Notes: generated from the sequence alone by a model not told the origin. A stretch of DNA of 64,000 nucleotides from Paenibacillus sp. Soil750 (GCF_001428045.1 NZ_LMSD01000042.1:273891-337890), one strand, 5' to 3'; positions 34,684 to 44,408 are shown, numbered from the stretch's first letter. Numbers and translations are program-made.

Positions 34684-34720
34684 AAAATCTGCCCCTCTCC
34701 ATTGGAGAAGTGCAGATTTT
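34684..34720 (-). terminator. terminator of the chemoreceptor gene
   Basis: AAAATCTGC and GCAGATTTT form the outer stem with CTCC/GGAG inside (34684-34720). T-rich on the minus strand, 20 bases past the stop of the chemoreceptor gene. Confidence 0.85.
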
Positions 34721-34739
34721 TATTTTTCTGAAGCACGGG

Positions 34740-36209
34740 TTATCCCTCCTCCATCCACTCGGTCACTAAGTCCATCGTCTTCTTAAAGCAGATTCTTCCT
34801 CTGGTAATTAATGATTGCTTCGCGTTATCATATTCCCCTTCCAACATCCATTTCGCATTTTGGTCTTTAATGTCACCAAATTCTTTCCAAGCTGCACACA
34901 ACGCCTCAAAATAATGACGATCCTTTTCTGTTTTCACTTTTGCTGAAATAGTAGTAAAGCAAACCTCTAAATGAGCCTCATTCGTCTCCTTTTTTCGATG
35001 CCATGCTTTTATCTTCTCAAGCTCACGCGATTCAATCATGGAAACCATCACAGCACGAATAGCCATAGCACATTCAATCCAACGATTCATTTCAATTTGA
35101 AGGGGATGACTGTCATGCCCCGAGGGTAGTCTGAATTGGGAAACCGACGAACGGAGTGACAAGCTTTTTAGAGCCGATTCCTGAATATTTTCATTAATCT
35201 CCAACAGGTTTTGTTGTTGAATTTCAACGGATGCCAATACTTCTTCACTACCGGCAGCTACTTGCTGGATCATCGCGGAAGTTTGATTGACAGAATCCGT
35301 AATCGATAAAGTACTGCCAGTTATCCCCTCTAGTCTTCCGTCAACTTCTCTCATTTCGCCAACGATTTGCACAAGAAACATTTCCACCTTTTTATATTTG
35401 TCAACAGCAGTTTCCAGCGTATGTACACCGGTTCCAATTGTAACATCTATCTTATTGATAGACGCTCCCAATACATCAGCACTTTGGGTCACAGTCCCAA
35501 TTAGTTCTTGGATGCCTAAGGTCCCCTGCTTGGTTTGAACCGCTAACTTGGTAATTTCCTTAGCGACAACCGCAAATCCCTTTCCTTGTTCCCCTGCACG
35601 AGCTGCTTCAATATTCGCATTTAATGCGAGCAATTGGGTTTGACTGCTGATTTCTTCAATTAACCTTGTAATATCGGCGATTTTCTCAATTACCTTTCCA
35701 AGACGTTTCATCCGTTCTTGCACCTGAACGCTTTCACCGGAAATATAGCGCATTTGTTCCATTGCGGAAGACATTTCCCTTTTTCCCAAAGAAACAGCTT
35801 CTGACAATCCTTCAGACGAATCCACAATAGATCCGTTCTTCCCCTTAACTTCTTGAAGGAAGTGATGAATTCGATTCATTTCTTCAGCAATGTCAGAAAC
35901 ATGCTCCGATGCGTCCTGCATGCCAACTGCAATATCGCGGATCGTAGAGGTAACTCCTTCCACCTGTTCAGAAATCATCGCAGATTTGTCGCTCGTGTCC
36001 TCCATCTTAATATGGAGTTCTCTGGAAGAATGGTCGACCACCCGCACGAGTGATTTTAAACTTCGGATTGTTCTCTTCAAGATAGGCATCATGGTAGATC
36101 TCTCTTTGACAGCCGCTCCGTCATTATTCACACGGAAGTCGCCGTCCGCCAATTTGCTTAGACTGCTTTCAATCTGATTATACTCGGCTAAGTGCAATAG
36201 CTTGATCAT
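34740..36209 (-). CDS. soluble methyl-accepting chemotaxis protein with C-terminal helical domain
   Basis: A 489-residue chemoreceptor with no membrane segment. Residues about 1-50 are a HAMP-like remnant, 60-350 the long coiled-coil signalling domain, with the conserved hairpin tip around residues 190-225 ([20 protein letters not shown]). After it comes an extra domain of about 110 residues (375-489) made of four amphipathic helices with [13 protein letters not shown] and a final DLVTEW. The pattern resembles a four-helix-bundle sensor placed at the C-terminus instead of the N-terminus; this comparison is by eye. It should signal to CheA/CheW from the cytoplasm. A long structured leader precedes it. 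Confidence 0.85.
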   Translation of the reverse strand: MIKLLHLAEYNQIESSLSKLADGDFRVNNDGAAVKERSTMMPILKRTIRSLKSLVRVVDHSSRELHIKMEDTSDKSAMISEQVEGVTSTIRDIAVGMQDASEHVSDIAEEMNRIHHFLQEVKGKNGSIVDSSEGLSEAVSLGKREMSSAMEQMRYISGESVQVQERMKRLGKVIEKIADITRLIEEISSQTQLLALNANIEAARAGEQGKGFAVVAKEITKLAVQTKQGTLGIQELIGTVTQSADVLGASINKIDVTIGTGVHTLETAVDKYKKVEMFLVQIVGEMREVDGRLEGITGSTLSITDSVNQTSAMIQQVAAGSEEVLASVEIQQQNLLEINENIQESALKSLSLRSSVSQFRLPSGHDSHPLQIEMNRWIECAMAIRAVMVSMIESRELEKIKAWHRKKETNEAHLEVCFTTISAKVKTEKDRHYFEALCAAWKEFGDIKDQNAKWMLEGEYDNAKQSLITRGRICFKKTMDLVTEWMEEG

Positions 36210-36254
36210 GGGCTAAACCTCCATTATTGTAATTCATCTATTCAAAATTGTGAA

Positions 36255-36365
36255 AACACAAAAAGCCACAAGACACCCTTTTGAATAAGATGTCAGCGCG
36301 GCTTCTTTGCCGATTTAGCACGATAATGTGCTAGAGGAGATTACAATTACACTCCTGTTGTAAGA
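36255..36365 (-). promoter_or_regulatory. structured 5' leader with terminator hairpin before the chemoreceptor gene
   Basis: On the minus strand the leader shows, in order: an AGGAG/CTCCT hairpin, the perfect hairpin TAGCAC-6-GTGCTA (36316-36333), GGCAAAGAAGCC, and a hairpin pairing AAGCC/GGCTT and GACA/TGTC (36263-36304) that is followed by five T. GGCAAAGAAGCC uses the same GCC as the last hairpin, so the two structures could exclude one another. This has the form of a riboswitch or attenuator. It does not match any class I can recall. Confidence 0.6.
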
Positions 36366-36367
36366 AC

Positions 36368-36397
36368 ATTATAGTCGACACATGATTTTAATGTCAA
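36368..36397 (-). promoter_or_regulatory. consensus sigma-A promoter of the chemoreceptor gene
   Basis: On the minus strand TTGACA (36397-36392) and TATAAT (36373-36368) are separated by 18 bases, both hexamers perfect. It would start a transcript near 36361 with a leader of about 150 bases. The gap 36210-36580 holds this promoter, the leader and the terminator of the FAD enzyme gene. Confidence 0.8.
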
Positions 36398-36527
36398 CAT
36401 ATGTAACATTATATTGATTTAATCGTCATTTGTTATCTATTTAGATTGAAAAAAGTCGTTTAATGTCAATTTATGTCACATTATTTCTACCTAGCTCCAC
36501 AGGTGTTTAAGAAGGAATAAAGAAAAA

Positions 36528-36552
36528 CCGTCAGGAAAGTTCATCCTGACGG
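36528..36552 (-). terminator. terminator of the FAD oxidoreductase gene
   Basis: CCGTCAGGA (36528-36536) with TCCTGACGG (36544-36552), seven-base loop, and on the minus strand TTTTTC afterwards. Confidence 0.88.
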
Positions 36553-36580
36553 GCATTTTTAGATTGACCATTTCCCCTTC

Positions 36581-38452
36581 TCATAACCGCCTCACAATCA
36601 CCTCGTCACGAGACTCATTCCAATCCCAATGGTAGCCTAGTTCTTCCGCAAGTTTCGCCCAGCTTACGAGCACGAAATTGTTCAGCACTTGTACGTCTGC
36701 CGAAGGAATCGTTCCATTCCTTCCCATAAACGTGTAGTGAATACGTCGATTTTCTTCATCGTATGTAGCATCACCTTGGCCTAGCTTCTCAAACGTTTGA
36801 CTGAGTGGCACCCAGGGTATGCCTCCAATGACAATTGGCTTGATCCCGTTATAAGTGATTGCTTGACCTTCCAGTTTGATTCGGATAAAAGGCAAATGAT
36901 GTGCGATTTTGTTGCCTTTCAGCAATGTAATCCTTCCATTGTCCAACTCTGACCGCTCCACCTCTGAGAGATGAGTAATTTTGTCCTTCGCTACTTGGTC
37001 ATACAGCTTGATCTGATAAGTCTTCTCCATCCGCTTATGAAGGCGAGCGATCTCCTCTGGGGTCGTCGCTTTCAGGCTCCTCCCCTGCATTTGCGCCATC
37101 AATACGCCTATGGTCTCTCCAGCCATTGCCCCGTTCGGTTGTATTCTTGCGCTCCCGTAAGCCACAGCGGTTGCACCAACCAGCTTCCCCGCGGTGACAA
37201 CGTTGTCGTAATCATGAAGCAAATAGCTTCGTAGAGGCATCCCATATTTATCCGGACGCCCAATAGCCAGTCCCTCCCGATTCGAGCGTGAGCCTTGAAT
37301 GTCCATGAAATACCCACCGACGCTAACGTTATCCCAGAACATCCGGCCGCTCATTAAATCCGATGCCTGCAGCACATATTCTGTTGGGTAATGATTAAAC
37401 TCTCGAATATACAATTCGTTCGGCTCTCCAGCTAGCTCCAACTCCTCGAAGCCAGCCATATGTTTGCGAAGATGATCGCGTATGAATGGCATTTCTTCTT
37501 TGGCGAGCTGCATCCCTCGTTCGATCGTTTCCTTGCGGCTTGGATCGATACCGTATACCTGAAGCGCGTTAATCATGATTTCTCCATTACCTTGATTAAG
37601 AATGTTCAATCCTCGGAGATTAAGCTCGTTCTTGTTGTGCAGTTCATAGGTCGATACGATTGGCGGAAACCCATAAGCGATGTGCGAATTCACATAGCTT
37701 TCAGGTCCGAATGTATGAGCACGCTCGATCTTCGTCATTTTCCAAAACTGAGTTTGAAACTTATCCCAATCGACTCCCTTAAATTTCATCATGTACGTAC
37801 CACTCATATATTCGCGTTCCTTACTTCCATATAGCGCTTCTAACCCAGGAAGCGGTTTCACATTGAGCTTGCGAATCAACGCAGCGTCATCCGAATTATC
37901 AACCAGATAGGAAGGCTTCACCATCCGCTTTTTCCCATCACCGTCTTGATAGGCGAGAGAAATGACCTTATTGCCTGTCACTTTCAAGTCTTCAAGCACG
38001 ATATTTTTCTCAACGGGTATGCCTTCAATAAGTTTGTGAAAATAATGGGCAAAATCCGTTTTTGTACGGATACTTCCTTGTGTGTACGCTTGGAAAAGCT
38101 CCTTCATGCCGCCTTGCATGAGCAATGTGCCTTCATCATCGTAGGTTCCATCGAGATAGAGCATCTCACCTTGAATGAGTTGCCCGCCTAATCGACCTTT
38201 CGTTTCGAGGATTAATACGTCGAGACCTTCCTTCTTTGCCTTTTGAGCAAGATACATGCCCTCTAATTCTGTTCCCATGACAACCACATCTGGCTGAAAG
38301 GTCGAATGCGTATGTAGGGTAAATCCCCCGTCACTGTCTCGGAGCAGTCCGAAGTAGCCTAAAACTCCGCCAGCTATCGTAATAAATACGAGAATACCGA
38401 AAATCAATGTCGATTTCATATTACTAGCTAGCCAATTTTTCAAAAAGTTCAT
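36581..38452 (-). CDS. membrane-anchored FAD-dependent oxidoreductase with stalk domain
   Basis: A 623-residue protein. It has an N-terminal membrane helix (about 13-36), a FAD-binding oxidoreductase domain (about 53-480; VVVMGTELEG, then LETKGRLGGQLIQG and the C-terminal flavin segment NVVTAGKLVGATAVAYGSAR), and a C-terminal copper amine oxidase N-terminal-type stalk domain (about 525-623). The dinucleotide loop reads G-T-E-L-E-G, with Glu where GxGxxG has its second Gly. The active part would face outside the cell, where FAD enzymes are unusual unless secreted folded or loaded there. The start is ATG 38452; a GTG one codon earlier is possible. The substrate is unknown. Confidence 0.8.
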   Translation of the reverse strand: MNFLKNWLASNMKSTLIFGILVFITIAGGVLGYFGLLRDSDGGFTLHTHSTFQPDVVVMGTELEGMYLAQKAKKEGLDVLILETKGRLGGQLIQGEMLYLDGTYDDEGTLLMQGGMKELFQAYTQGSIRTKTDFAHYFHKLIEGIPVEKNIVLEDLKVTGNKVISLAYQDGDGKKRMVKPSYLVDNSDDAALIRKLNVKPLPGLEALYGSKEREYMSGTYMMKFKGVDWDKFQTQFWKMTKIERAHTFGPESYVNSHIAYGFPPIVSTYELHNKNELNLRGLNILNQGNGEIMINALQVYGIDPSRKETIERGMQLAKEEMPFIRDHLRKHMAGFEELELAGEPNELYIREFNHYPTEYVLQASDLMSGRMFWDNVSVGGYFMDIQGSRSNREGLAIGRPDKYGMPLRSYLLHDYDNVVTAGKLVGATAVAYGSARIQPNGAMAGETIGVLMAQMQGRSLKATTPEEIARLHKRMEKTYQIKLYDQVAKDKITHLSEVERSELDNGRITLLKGNKIAHHLPFIRIKLEGQAITYNGIKPIVIGGIPWVPLSQTFEKLGQGDATYDEENRRIHYTFMGRNGTIPSADVQVLNNFVLVSWAKLAEELGYHWDWNESRDEVIVRRL

Positions 38453-38574
38453 CACCCTGCTGCATCGAATAAGTGCTTTCCCTTATTGTATGCATATTGC
38501 AGAAAAAAACCAACAGGAAAATGACCAAAGAAGGACTATCCAATCTCGCAGCGAAAATTGAGAAAAAAGCAACT

Positions 38575-38632
38575 AAAAAGCCTGCCTTATCTCCCATGCG
38601 CAGCCACGGGAGATTAGAGACAGACTTTCGTG
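38575..38632. repeat. terminator-like hairpin repeat, copy A
   Basis: One of three related copies (others at 39615 and 47792). Pattern: AAAAAG-CCTG, ATCTCC, a GCGCAGCC joint, GGGAGAT, then CAGACTTT, so outer and inner arms pair into a long interrupted hairpin. It lies just after the stop of the FhuF-like gene on the minus strand and probably acts as its terminator. Confidence 0.75.
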
Positions 38633-38671
38633 AAACTCTTGCAATTATTCCAATACACGCGTATGCGTACG

Positions 38672-39505
38672 TTAGTTCACAGCAATTTTAGCGGCTGCTT
38701 CTTGGGCGAATTGAACTCGCAATTGTTCTTTGCGCTCATCGCGCTCTTGCGGCTTCATCCGGGGACACGTATAACAATATTGCCTGCCTTCTGTTCGGTA
38801 GTACATACAACAGGCGGTCTTCAGTTTAATTTTCGTGTCGGGCTCGCCTGGATAACCCGGGTAATCCACAGTCACAACCTTGGCATACAAGGGATTCCGA
38901 AGTCGGCCGAATACTTCACCTTTCAATTCCTTCGTTACAAATATATGGTCCTCAGCATAACGAGCATGCCACTCTTCTGACGTATTCACTTGTTTCCATT
39001 GTTCGAAAATAAAACGAAGGCGCATCGGTATAATTTTCCACAAATGATGAATGTCCATATCGGCGGCAACGGCGATTGCTTCGACAATTGGCCGAATAGT
39101 CCCAGCATACCAGTGGGATAAGTGTTCTTCACGCCATTCACTTCGATGTCCGCACTCTGGACCACTAAGTTTTCTTAATTCTTGAAGCATAATACGGAAC
39201 TCAACGAACCCCTTCTCACTTCGATACAATTGCAGCGACCATAACTCCGGAGACAGATCAAATAATTCATCATGTGTAACCATATACTGCATCGCCGCAT
39301 TCAGACCCCCGAGACGGCTAATTAAATAGGCACCAGCCGCTGCAGGTTCGAGTGCTTTCATCAAGGGCGAGTAAGCAGCTAAGAACTCTTGCATCCCTTT
39401 TTCCGTTAAAAGCTGCTGTCCTGCCATCGTAAAAAGCGGGTCCGGATGGGACTCCATCCGAACTCCGTAATTTTCCGCTATATAAGCCTGAACCGATGTG
39501 CTCAT
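38672..39505 (-). CDS. FhuF-like ferric-siderophore reductase
   Basis: A 277-residue soluble protein. The C-terminus carries the FhuF-type [2Fe-2S] ligand pattern C-C-x10-C-x2-C: Cys232, Cys233, Cys244 and Cys247 (TACCMYYRT then YCYTCPRM). FhuF proteins reduce ferric hydroxamate siderophores to release iron in the cytosol. The N-terminal 200 residues are helical and fit the family's alpha-rich domain. No siderophore importer or Fur box is evident nearby, so the partner system lies elsewhere. Confidence 0.85.
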   Translation of the reverse strand: MSTSVQAYIAENYGVRMESHPDPLFTMAGQQLLTEKGMQEFLAAYSPLMKALEPAAAGAYLISRLGGLNAAMQYMVTHDELFDLSPELWSLQLYRSEKGFVEFRIMLQELRKLSGPECGHRSEWREEHLSHWYAGTIRPIVEAIAVAADMDIHHLWKIIPMRLRFIFEQWKQVNTSEEWHARYAEDHIFVTKELKGEVFGRLRNPLYAKVVTVDYPGYPGEPDTKIKLKTACCMYYRTEGRQYCYTCPRMKPQERDERKEQLRVQFAQEAAAKIAVN

Positions 39506-39614
39506 ATTCCCCTCTCCTTGTCGTTAGCGTATTTCACCCATCTTCATCCTTTTGGGAACTAGTATACCATTTCGTTCCAATTTTGAAGACTCCGATGTTC
39601 TCAATTGCACTGTT

Positions 39615-39669
39615 AAAAAGTCTGCCTGATCTCCGATGCAGGGTCGCAGGAGATTAGACAGACTTTTGT
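39615..39669. repeat. terminator-like hairpin repeat, copy B
   Basis: AAAAAGTCTG, GATCTCC, GATGCAGGGTCGC, GGAGATTAG and CAGACTTTT, the same order and arms as copies at 38575 and 47792. The outer AAAAGTCTG/CAGACTTTT and inner ATCTCC/GGAGAT pair. It is about 300 bases beyond the jetC stop. Confidence 0.8.
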
Positions 39670-39720
39670 GGTTTAATGGGGCAATTATTTTTCGCCAGGA
39701 AATAAAGCCAATCCAGTGTT

Positions 39721-39903
39721 TAACGGACGCAGGGAACGTTATTAAGCGACAAAGTAGCCATTACAAATTCTAAAGGACAACATGGCCGTTATTCTCCTGT
39801 TTGGGGCACAATTTTGCCTCCAAAACAGTAAATAACGTCGCTGGTGTCCGTTACACGAGGAAACTGTCTGCTTTATTAGAAATAGCGTCGCTCATGTCCA
39901 TTA
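39721..39903. repeat. 50-base-spaced repeats, two in each orientation
   Basis: TAACGGACGCAGGGAACGTT-type units occur at 39721-39743 and, in a degenerate form ending CATGGCCGTTATT, at 39771-39793, 50 bases apart. Inverted units AATAACGTCGCTGGTGTCCG (39831-39853) and AATAGCGTCGCTCATGTCCA (39881-39903) follow, again 50 bases apart. The whole can fold as one large hairpin with its centre near 39812. Confidence 0.75.
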
Positions 39904-39977
39904 AACGGGGAACATACTATCGTTGTTAGGTACGCAATGCAGCAGATACTCCCGTTTGGTTCACGAAACATACCACC

Positions 39978-42900
39978 CTAAATAAACAACTCAATCTGCT
40001 TAACGTCCCCTAATCTTTCCAGCGAAATCGGCGCATGATCACGGAAATAAGCTTGATTAATTTCCTTCTCCTTGGTCATGACCAGCTTACTTCCATTGGC
40101 TGCCTGTCTGAGCCTACAGCTAAAGACAACTGGGAAATAGTCCTTGAGGAATTTGCCTTCCGCATGCGCTGTCAGTGCAATGATCTGGAAGCCAAGCTGC
40201 TCAGCGATAAAAAACACAGGACTTAGCACGTGGTCACTCGATGCCTTCCCGAAGGGATTGTCAAGGATCACGGTGCGATGCCGCTTCATGTTCGCTTGAA
40301 TATGCTGCCGTTTTTCGGCGACATAGTTAAGTAAGCCTAAGAATAATGTCATATTTTTGCTCCATTTTTCCCCGCCAGACCAATTGTTCGACTGTTCCCA
40401 TGAGAAGGAAGCCTTCGTTACATTATTCTCATTGGTGACTTTACGGCAGGAAACTTTCATGACTTTTTCTTGCAAAACAATCTGTAGAAGCTGCTTGGTA
40501 TCCAACCATTTTTCGAGCTCCTTGCGAACCGTTGATTTCACTTCTTGATCGTTCTCATCACGGTAATGGCCTTTTTCTAGTTCGGTCAAAACCCATTCCA
40601 AATGCTTGCGCAAATGATCTTTCGCCTCAAGTTCATCCCATTCAGGAATGAGAAAGGAGAAAATATGCTTCCACTGATCTTCAACTTTAACTCTCGTTTT
40701 ATTGGGAATATCTCGAAGTTCAGACGCGATCAGCTTCAAATGGCTGTGCACATGAATGATATACTGTTCAAGCTGCTGATTGTGTGTGCGCATCGTCTCT
40801 TCCGCGACATGATTGACGCGTTCAATGCGGCTGTGCATTTTATGCTGAAATTGTGTCAGCTCCACATAGTTGTCTTTGTTCTCGACACCTTGCTCAGCCA
40901 TATCTCTCATTTTGACATCCTTAATTTGTTTCCGGCAAAAATCAATAAAATGCAGCCTGGCCTTTTTCACCGTCGACTCTTCCACTTCTAGTTCTTTCAT
41001 CAAGGCGATTAGCGACGCCACAGATTTCCGCACCCATTTCATGCGGTCATTCAGAAACTCCGCTTTCTGCTCCTGTGTAATAAAAGCTGCTTGAATGAGT
41101 GGATTTTCAAACCCATGCAAAATTTTGTATTGATTTAAGTAATCGATCACATCTCCGATTTTACTTAATTGCGCCTGGATTTGCGTGTGTTGCTGCTGTA
41201 AGCCCAATTTCTGCTGTTGCAGACGTGCATCCTCACTCTGGACTTGGGCATCCACTACGCTCAGCGACTCCGTAAAGGTTAGTGGCCGCTCGCCCTCGTG
41301 TAAACCACTATACTGCTCAATCAGTAATTTAATTCGCGCTGTCAATTCATTAAATTGTTTGTCGACCCGCACCAATTCTTCCTTATCGCGCATTAGCCGT
41401 GATTCGTGTTCCTTGAGCTCGGACAATAGCTGTGACATCTGATCTTCACCCGTCACAGAGAAAGCAAGCTCCTCGTTCAAGTTCAGATCCGCTTGTTCCA
41501 AGCGAAGCTTGTTCATCTCTCGCTCCAACGTTGTTCTGCTAGCCTGAGCATGCTTCAATTCCGTTTCAAGTTGCTGGCGCCCTTGGGATATATGATTGAG
41601 CTTGAGATGCAAATCTTTTCTCTCTGTTTTCAACCAATCTAAGCTATGCTTCGCTTCAATGGGCTGCACATCCGCTAGTTCAATATATAGATCTTGGCTT
41701 AGCAGACTCGCTTTCTCCGTTCTCAAAACGCTCATTCTGCCCTTCACGGACTCGCTCTGCAGCTTCGCTAGCTCCATTGAGCGCCTTCTACCTTCCAGCT
41801 TATGCTGCTGATCGTTAGACTGCTGGTCAAGCTGGTCGATCGCCCCGTTCAACGTCATGATTTCTTTGCCCAGCTCGATATACTTCCGCCCTTTTTCAAT
41901 CCACTGCCCGAGCCGAATCATTTCCTCTTTTTGCTCATCAAGGACGGCATTATGCTGCTGAATCACCTGCTCTGCCTGACGAATGGATCTCTTGATGGCA
42001 TCCTCTTGGCCTTCTAGCTCACGCACAGAATCGCGCGCAAGTCCTACTCCCCTTTCCATTTCTTGCACAACCTCAAGCGGATATTGCAAGAGGAACCGGC
42101 TAAACGCAGCTTGAAGCTCAGAGGTACGCTGCAGATCACGCTCCTTTTCTTTGCGCGCTGTTCGAACTTCTTCTCCTTTTTGTGTGATCGCATGTTTCCA
42201 GTTGATGAATTCCGCCGCCTCCGCATTATCACGCCAATGCTGCGGTTCAACCCACGCGCTACCCTCCGCTGCTGCCGGTGTATCACTACCCGCTAGACGC
42301 GCCGCTTCCTGAGAAGAGATTACCTGGATCGGGTACTGCATATCTTCTGCATACTGCTGCAGCTTGCTTGTAACTAACCCAACTTCGCCTTCTGTCGTAA
42401 TCAACGTGATGGACCATAGCGGTTGCGTCATCGCCCGCTCGGTTAACTTCAAACTCTGCAAATATTGAATACCTGTCTCTAGTAACGTGAACTGGTTTCT
42501 CCACTTGTCCACCAAGCCAGCCACATAGACATCGGCAAAAAATATGGGTTGAGAGCTATAATCATCAATATAGCGAAAAGCAAGACGCTCTTTCAGCAAG
42601 TAAGCTTCTTTCTCGAGCAGGAGCTTTGCCGTATCCTCGCTAAGTCGTTCTTCAATCGAACTCTGCTTCTCATATACAGACGAGAGTCTTCCCCATGAAG
42701 ACCTGTACAAAGCGATTTCTTCAAGCATGGATTGCTGCTCTTTTTTAAATGATTCGAGCTTATGCTCTATATTGGCACGCTCCACGAAGGCAGTCTTGAG
42801 GCTTTCACTCACGCTTGCCAGTTGTCTCTCACTTTCCTCTTTACTCAATGCCAAATCCTTGTTCTTCTCCACCAGCTGAACGTTACTGTCATCCAACTTC

Positions 42901-44408
42901 TGATAACGTTGACTCCAGTCCGCCATGCTGCCTTCCATGCTCTCGACTGCCGGATTGACCAAAATATTAGCCCTCAGCTCATCTCTATCTTTCTCGCGGG
43001 CTTGTACAAGGGATCTATGTTCAATGAGTTGCTTGTTTAATAGCTCTAGTTCACTTGAGAGATCACGCAGAATCGTTTCCTCTAGGTTCAACCTATTCTG
43101 ATGAGCAGCTTCTTCCTGACTGAGCTTCTCTTGTTCTACCTGCCACTCGTGCTCCATCTTGCTGAAAATACCGCGAATTTGCCCGCCATTCTGGCTCCAC
43201 GCGTTCCGTAAAACATCCTCTTCTTGGGTGTGACCGAATTGTTCAAGTTCCCGCTGCACATAGTTCATACGCTCCTCGGCAGAAGTCCATTGCTGCTTGT
43301 AATCGGCCAAACGCAACGAATAGTAGCTCTCTCTTGCACTTCGGACAAGCTTTTCTTTGAACTCAACGTCGTCTTCAACTAATCTAAGCTTTGTTTCCAA
43401 CACGGATTGCTCCTGCATCTGCTTTGCAATATGCAGCGATTCCTTCTTCCGAGCCAATACAAGCAATTGCTCATCACAAGTCGACATCATCTGATGCCAC
43501 CCCGAGAGCTTGGCGGTTTCCTCATTCTTCTGCTCATTGACGAGCAGCCAATAGGCCTTTGTTTCAGCTTGTGCAGCCGCATAAGCCACCTGCTTCGTAT
43601 CCATCGTGGCATAACGATGCACATACTGGTCCAATTCCACGAGGATTTTTTTGTTTTCTTCGATTTTTTCTTTTAATTCTTTATATTTTTTGAAGCTGTC
43701 CCTATGCATTTCAAAATTATTCGCGAACTCGCCTTGTTCATAGCCAGCCATCGCATCTTCTACCGTCGGGATCAACAAACGATCAAACAACTGGCCAGTC
43801 GTTTTGCATTCGTCAAAGAAGCTCTCAACCCCGCCCTCCGAGCTATTGATCTTAGCAATCCGTTCCCATTCTGAAGCTATTATATGGTAATCATTTTCCA
43901 ATATTTTTCTGTATTCTTTCATCGTCGCTGGCAGCTTCGCATTCATTCTCTTCACCGTCATTTGGTGGTAATAATCATGAATTTCACCTTTATCCGCTGC
44001 TCGCAGATGACCGACACTTTCCTTAACAAAAGGAATCCGATCAATCGCGTCGGGATCAAGCACTGGATAGTCATACACATACCGATACGAATCAATCCCT
44101 GTAGCCGTCAGAAATAAGCTGATGCAGGTCACTACATATCGTCGAGGCCGTTCACTTAAAATCCACTCGATCGCGATGTGCGCAGGACCATTTTCGAGAC
44201 TTAATGTATCTTTGATTTTACGCCCAGCTAGTTCCTCATGAGGCAAAATGGCTTGAATAGCAGACTGGATGAAAACCGTCTTGCCTCCTCCATTTTCCAA
44301 CAGAATCGCGCCATTATGCCCATCGAAATGAAACAACTCGTCGTTGTAACGCTTATTTCCGTCCTCATAGACGACATTCGTAAATCGTATTCTAGAGATC
44401 GCTGGCAT
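39978..44408 (-). CDS. jetC: Wadjet JetC, SMC/MukB-like ATPase
   Basis: A 1476-residue SMC-like ATPase. Walker A is ENGGGKT near residues 38-44; long coiled coils run from about 230 to 1300; near the C-terminus are the signature WSGGEKWSKN and the Walker B and D-loop region TVILDNPFGKASSDHV, with a later ALTAHAEG. JetC is the motor that extrudes DNA loops in the Wadjet complex, leading to cleavage of small circular plasmids by JetD. The start is the ATG at 44408, with GGGAGGGAAG ahead of it; it overlaps the end of jetB by 17 bases. The longer frame to 44465 is not supported. Confidence 0.92.
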   Translation of the reverse strand: MPAISRIRFTNVVYEDGNKRYNDELFHFDGHNGAILLENGGGKTVFIQSAIQAILPHEELAGRKIKDTLSLENGPAHIAIEWILSERPRRYVVTCISLFLTATGIDSYRYVYDYPVLDPDAIDRIPFVKESVGHLRAADKGEIHDYYHQMTVKRMNAKLPATMKEYRKILENDYHIIASEWERIAKINSSEGGVESFFDECKTTGQLFDRLLIPTVEDAMAGYEQGEFANNFEMHRDSFKKYKELKEKIEENKKILVELDQYVHRYATMDTKQVAYAAAQAETKAYWLLVNEQKNEETAKLSGWHQMMSTCDEQLLVLARKKESLHIAKQMQEQSVLETKLRLVEDDVEFKEKLVRSARESYYSLRLADYKQQWTSAEERMNYVQRELEQFGHTQEEDVLRNAWSQNGGQIRGIFSKMEHEWQVEQEKLSQEEAAHQNRLNLEETILRDLSSELELLNKQLIEHRSLVQAREKDRDELRANILVNPAVESMEGSMADWSQRYQKLDDSNVQLVEKNKDLALSKEESERQLASVSESLKTAFVERANIEHKLESFKKEQQSMLEEIALYRSSWGRLSSVYEKQSSIEERLSEDTAKLLLEKEAYLLKERLAFRYIDDYSSQPIFFADVYVAGLVDKWRNQFTLLETGIQYLQSLKLTERAMTQPLWSITLITTEGEVGLVTSKLQQYAEDMQYPIQVISSQEAARLAGSDTPAAAEGSAWVEPQHWRDNAEAAEFINWKHAITQKGEEVRTARKEKERDLQRTSELQAAFSRFLLQYPLEVVQEMERGVGLARDSVRELEGQEDAIKRSIRQAEQVIQQHNAVLDEQKEEMIRLGQWIEKGRKYIELGKEIMTLNGAIDQLDQQSNDQQHKLEGRRRSMELAKLQSESVKGRMSVLRTEKASLLSQDLYIELADVQPIEAKHSLDWLKTERKDLHLKLNHISQGRQQLETELKHAQASRTTLEREMNKLRLEQADLNLNEELAFSVTGEDQMSQLLSELKEHESRLMRDKEELVRVDKQFNELTARIKLLIEQYSGLHEGERPLTFTESLSVVDAQVQSEDARLQQQKLGLQQQHTQIQAQLSKIGDVIDYLNQYKILHGFENPLIQAAFITQEQKAEFLNDRMKWVRKSVASLIALMKELEVEESTVKKARLHFIDFCRKQIKDVKMRDMAEQGVENKDNYVELTQFQHKMHSRIERVNHVAEETMRTHNQQLEQYIIHVHSHLKLIASELRDIPNKTRVKVEDQWKHIFSFLIPEWDELEAKDHLRKHLEWVLTELEKGHYRDENDQEVKSTVRKELEKWLDTKQLLQIVLQEKVMKVSCRKVTNENNVTKASFSWEQSNNWSGGEKWSKNMTLFLGLLNYVAEKRQHIQANMKRHRTVILDNPFGKASSDHVLSPVFFIAEQLGFQIIALTAHAEGKFLKDYFPVVFSCRLRQAANGSKLVMTKEKEINQAYFRDHAPISLERLGDVKQIELFI

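Larger units (their letters stand above)
39506..39977. other. 472-base gene-free region with two repeat families
   Basis: It holds copy B of the terminator-like hairpin (39615-39669) and a set of 50-base-spaced repeats in both orientations (39721-39903). I find no gene in it. It lies between the end of jetC and the start of the FhuF-like gene. Confidence 0.7.

Noticed and set aside
36255-36345. c-di-GMP riboswitch on the chemoreceptor leader
   Set aside because: The conserved GGACGCAAAGC and GGCAAACC-type segments of class I and the class II core are absent. Only generic hairpins and a terminator can be claimed.
38473-38691. A plus-strand 72-residue frame between the FAD enzyme and FhuF-like genes
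   Set aside because: It runs through the terminator-like hairpin repeat and its composition is set by that repeat; no ribosome binding site is seen.
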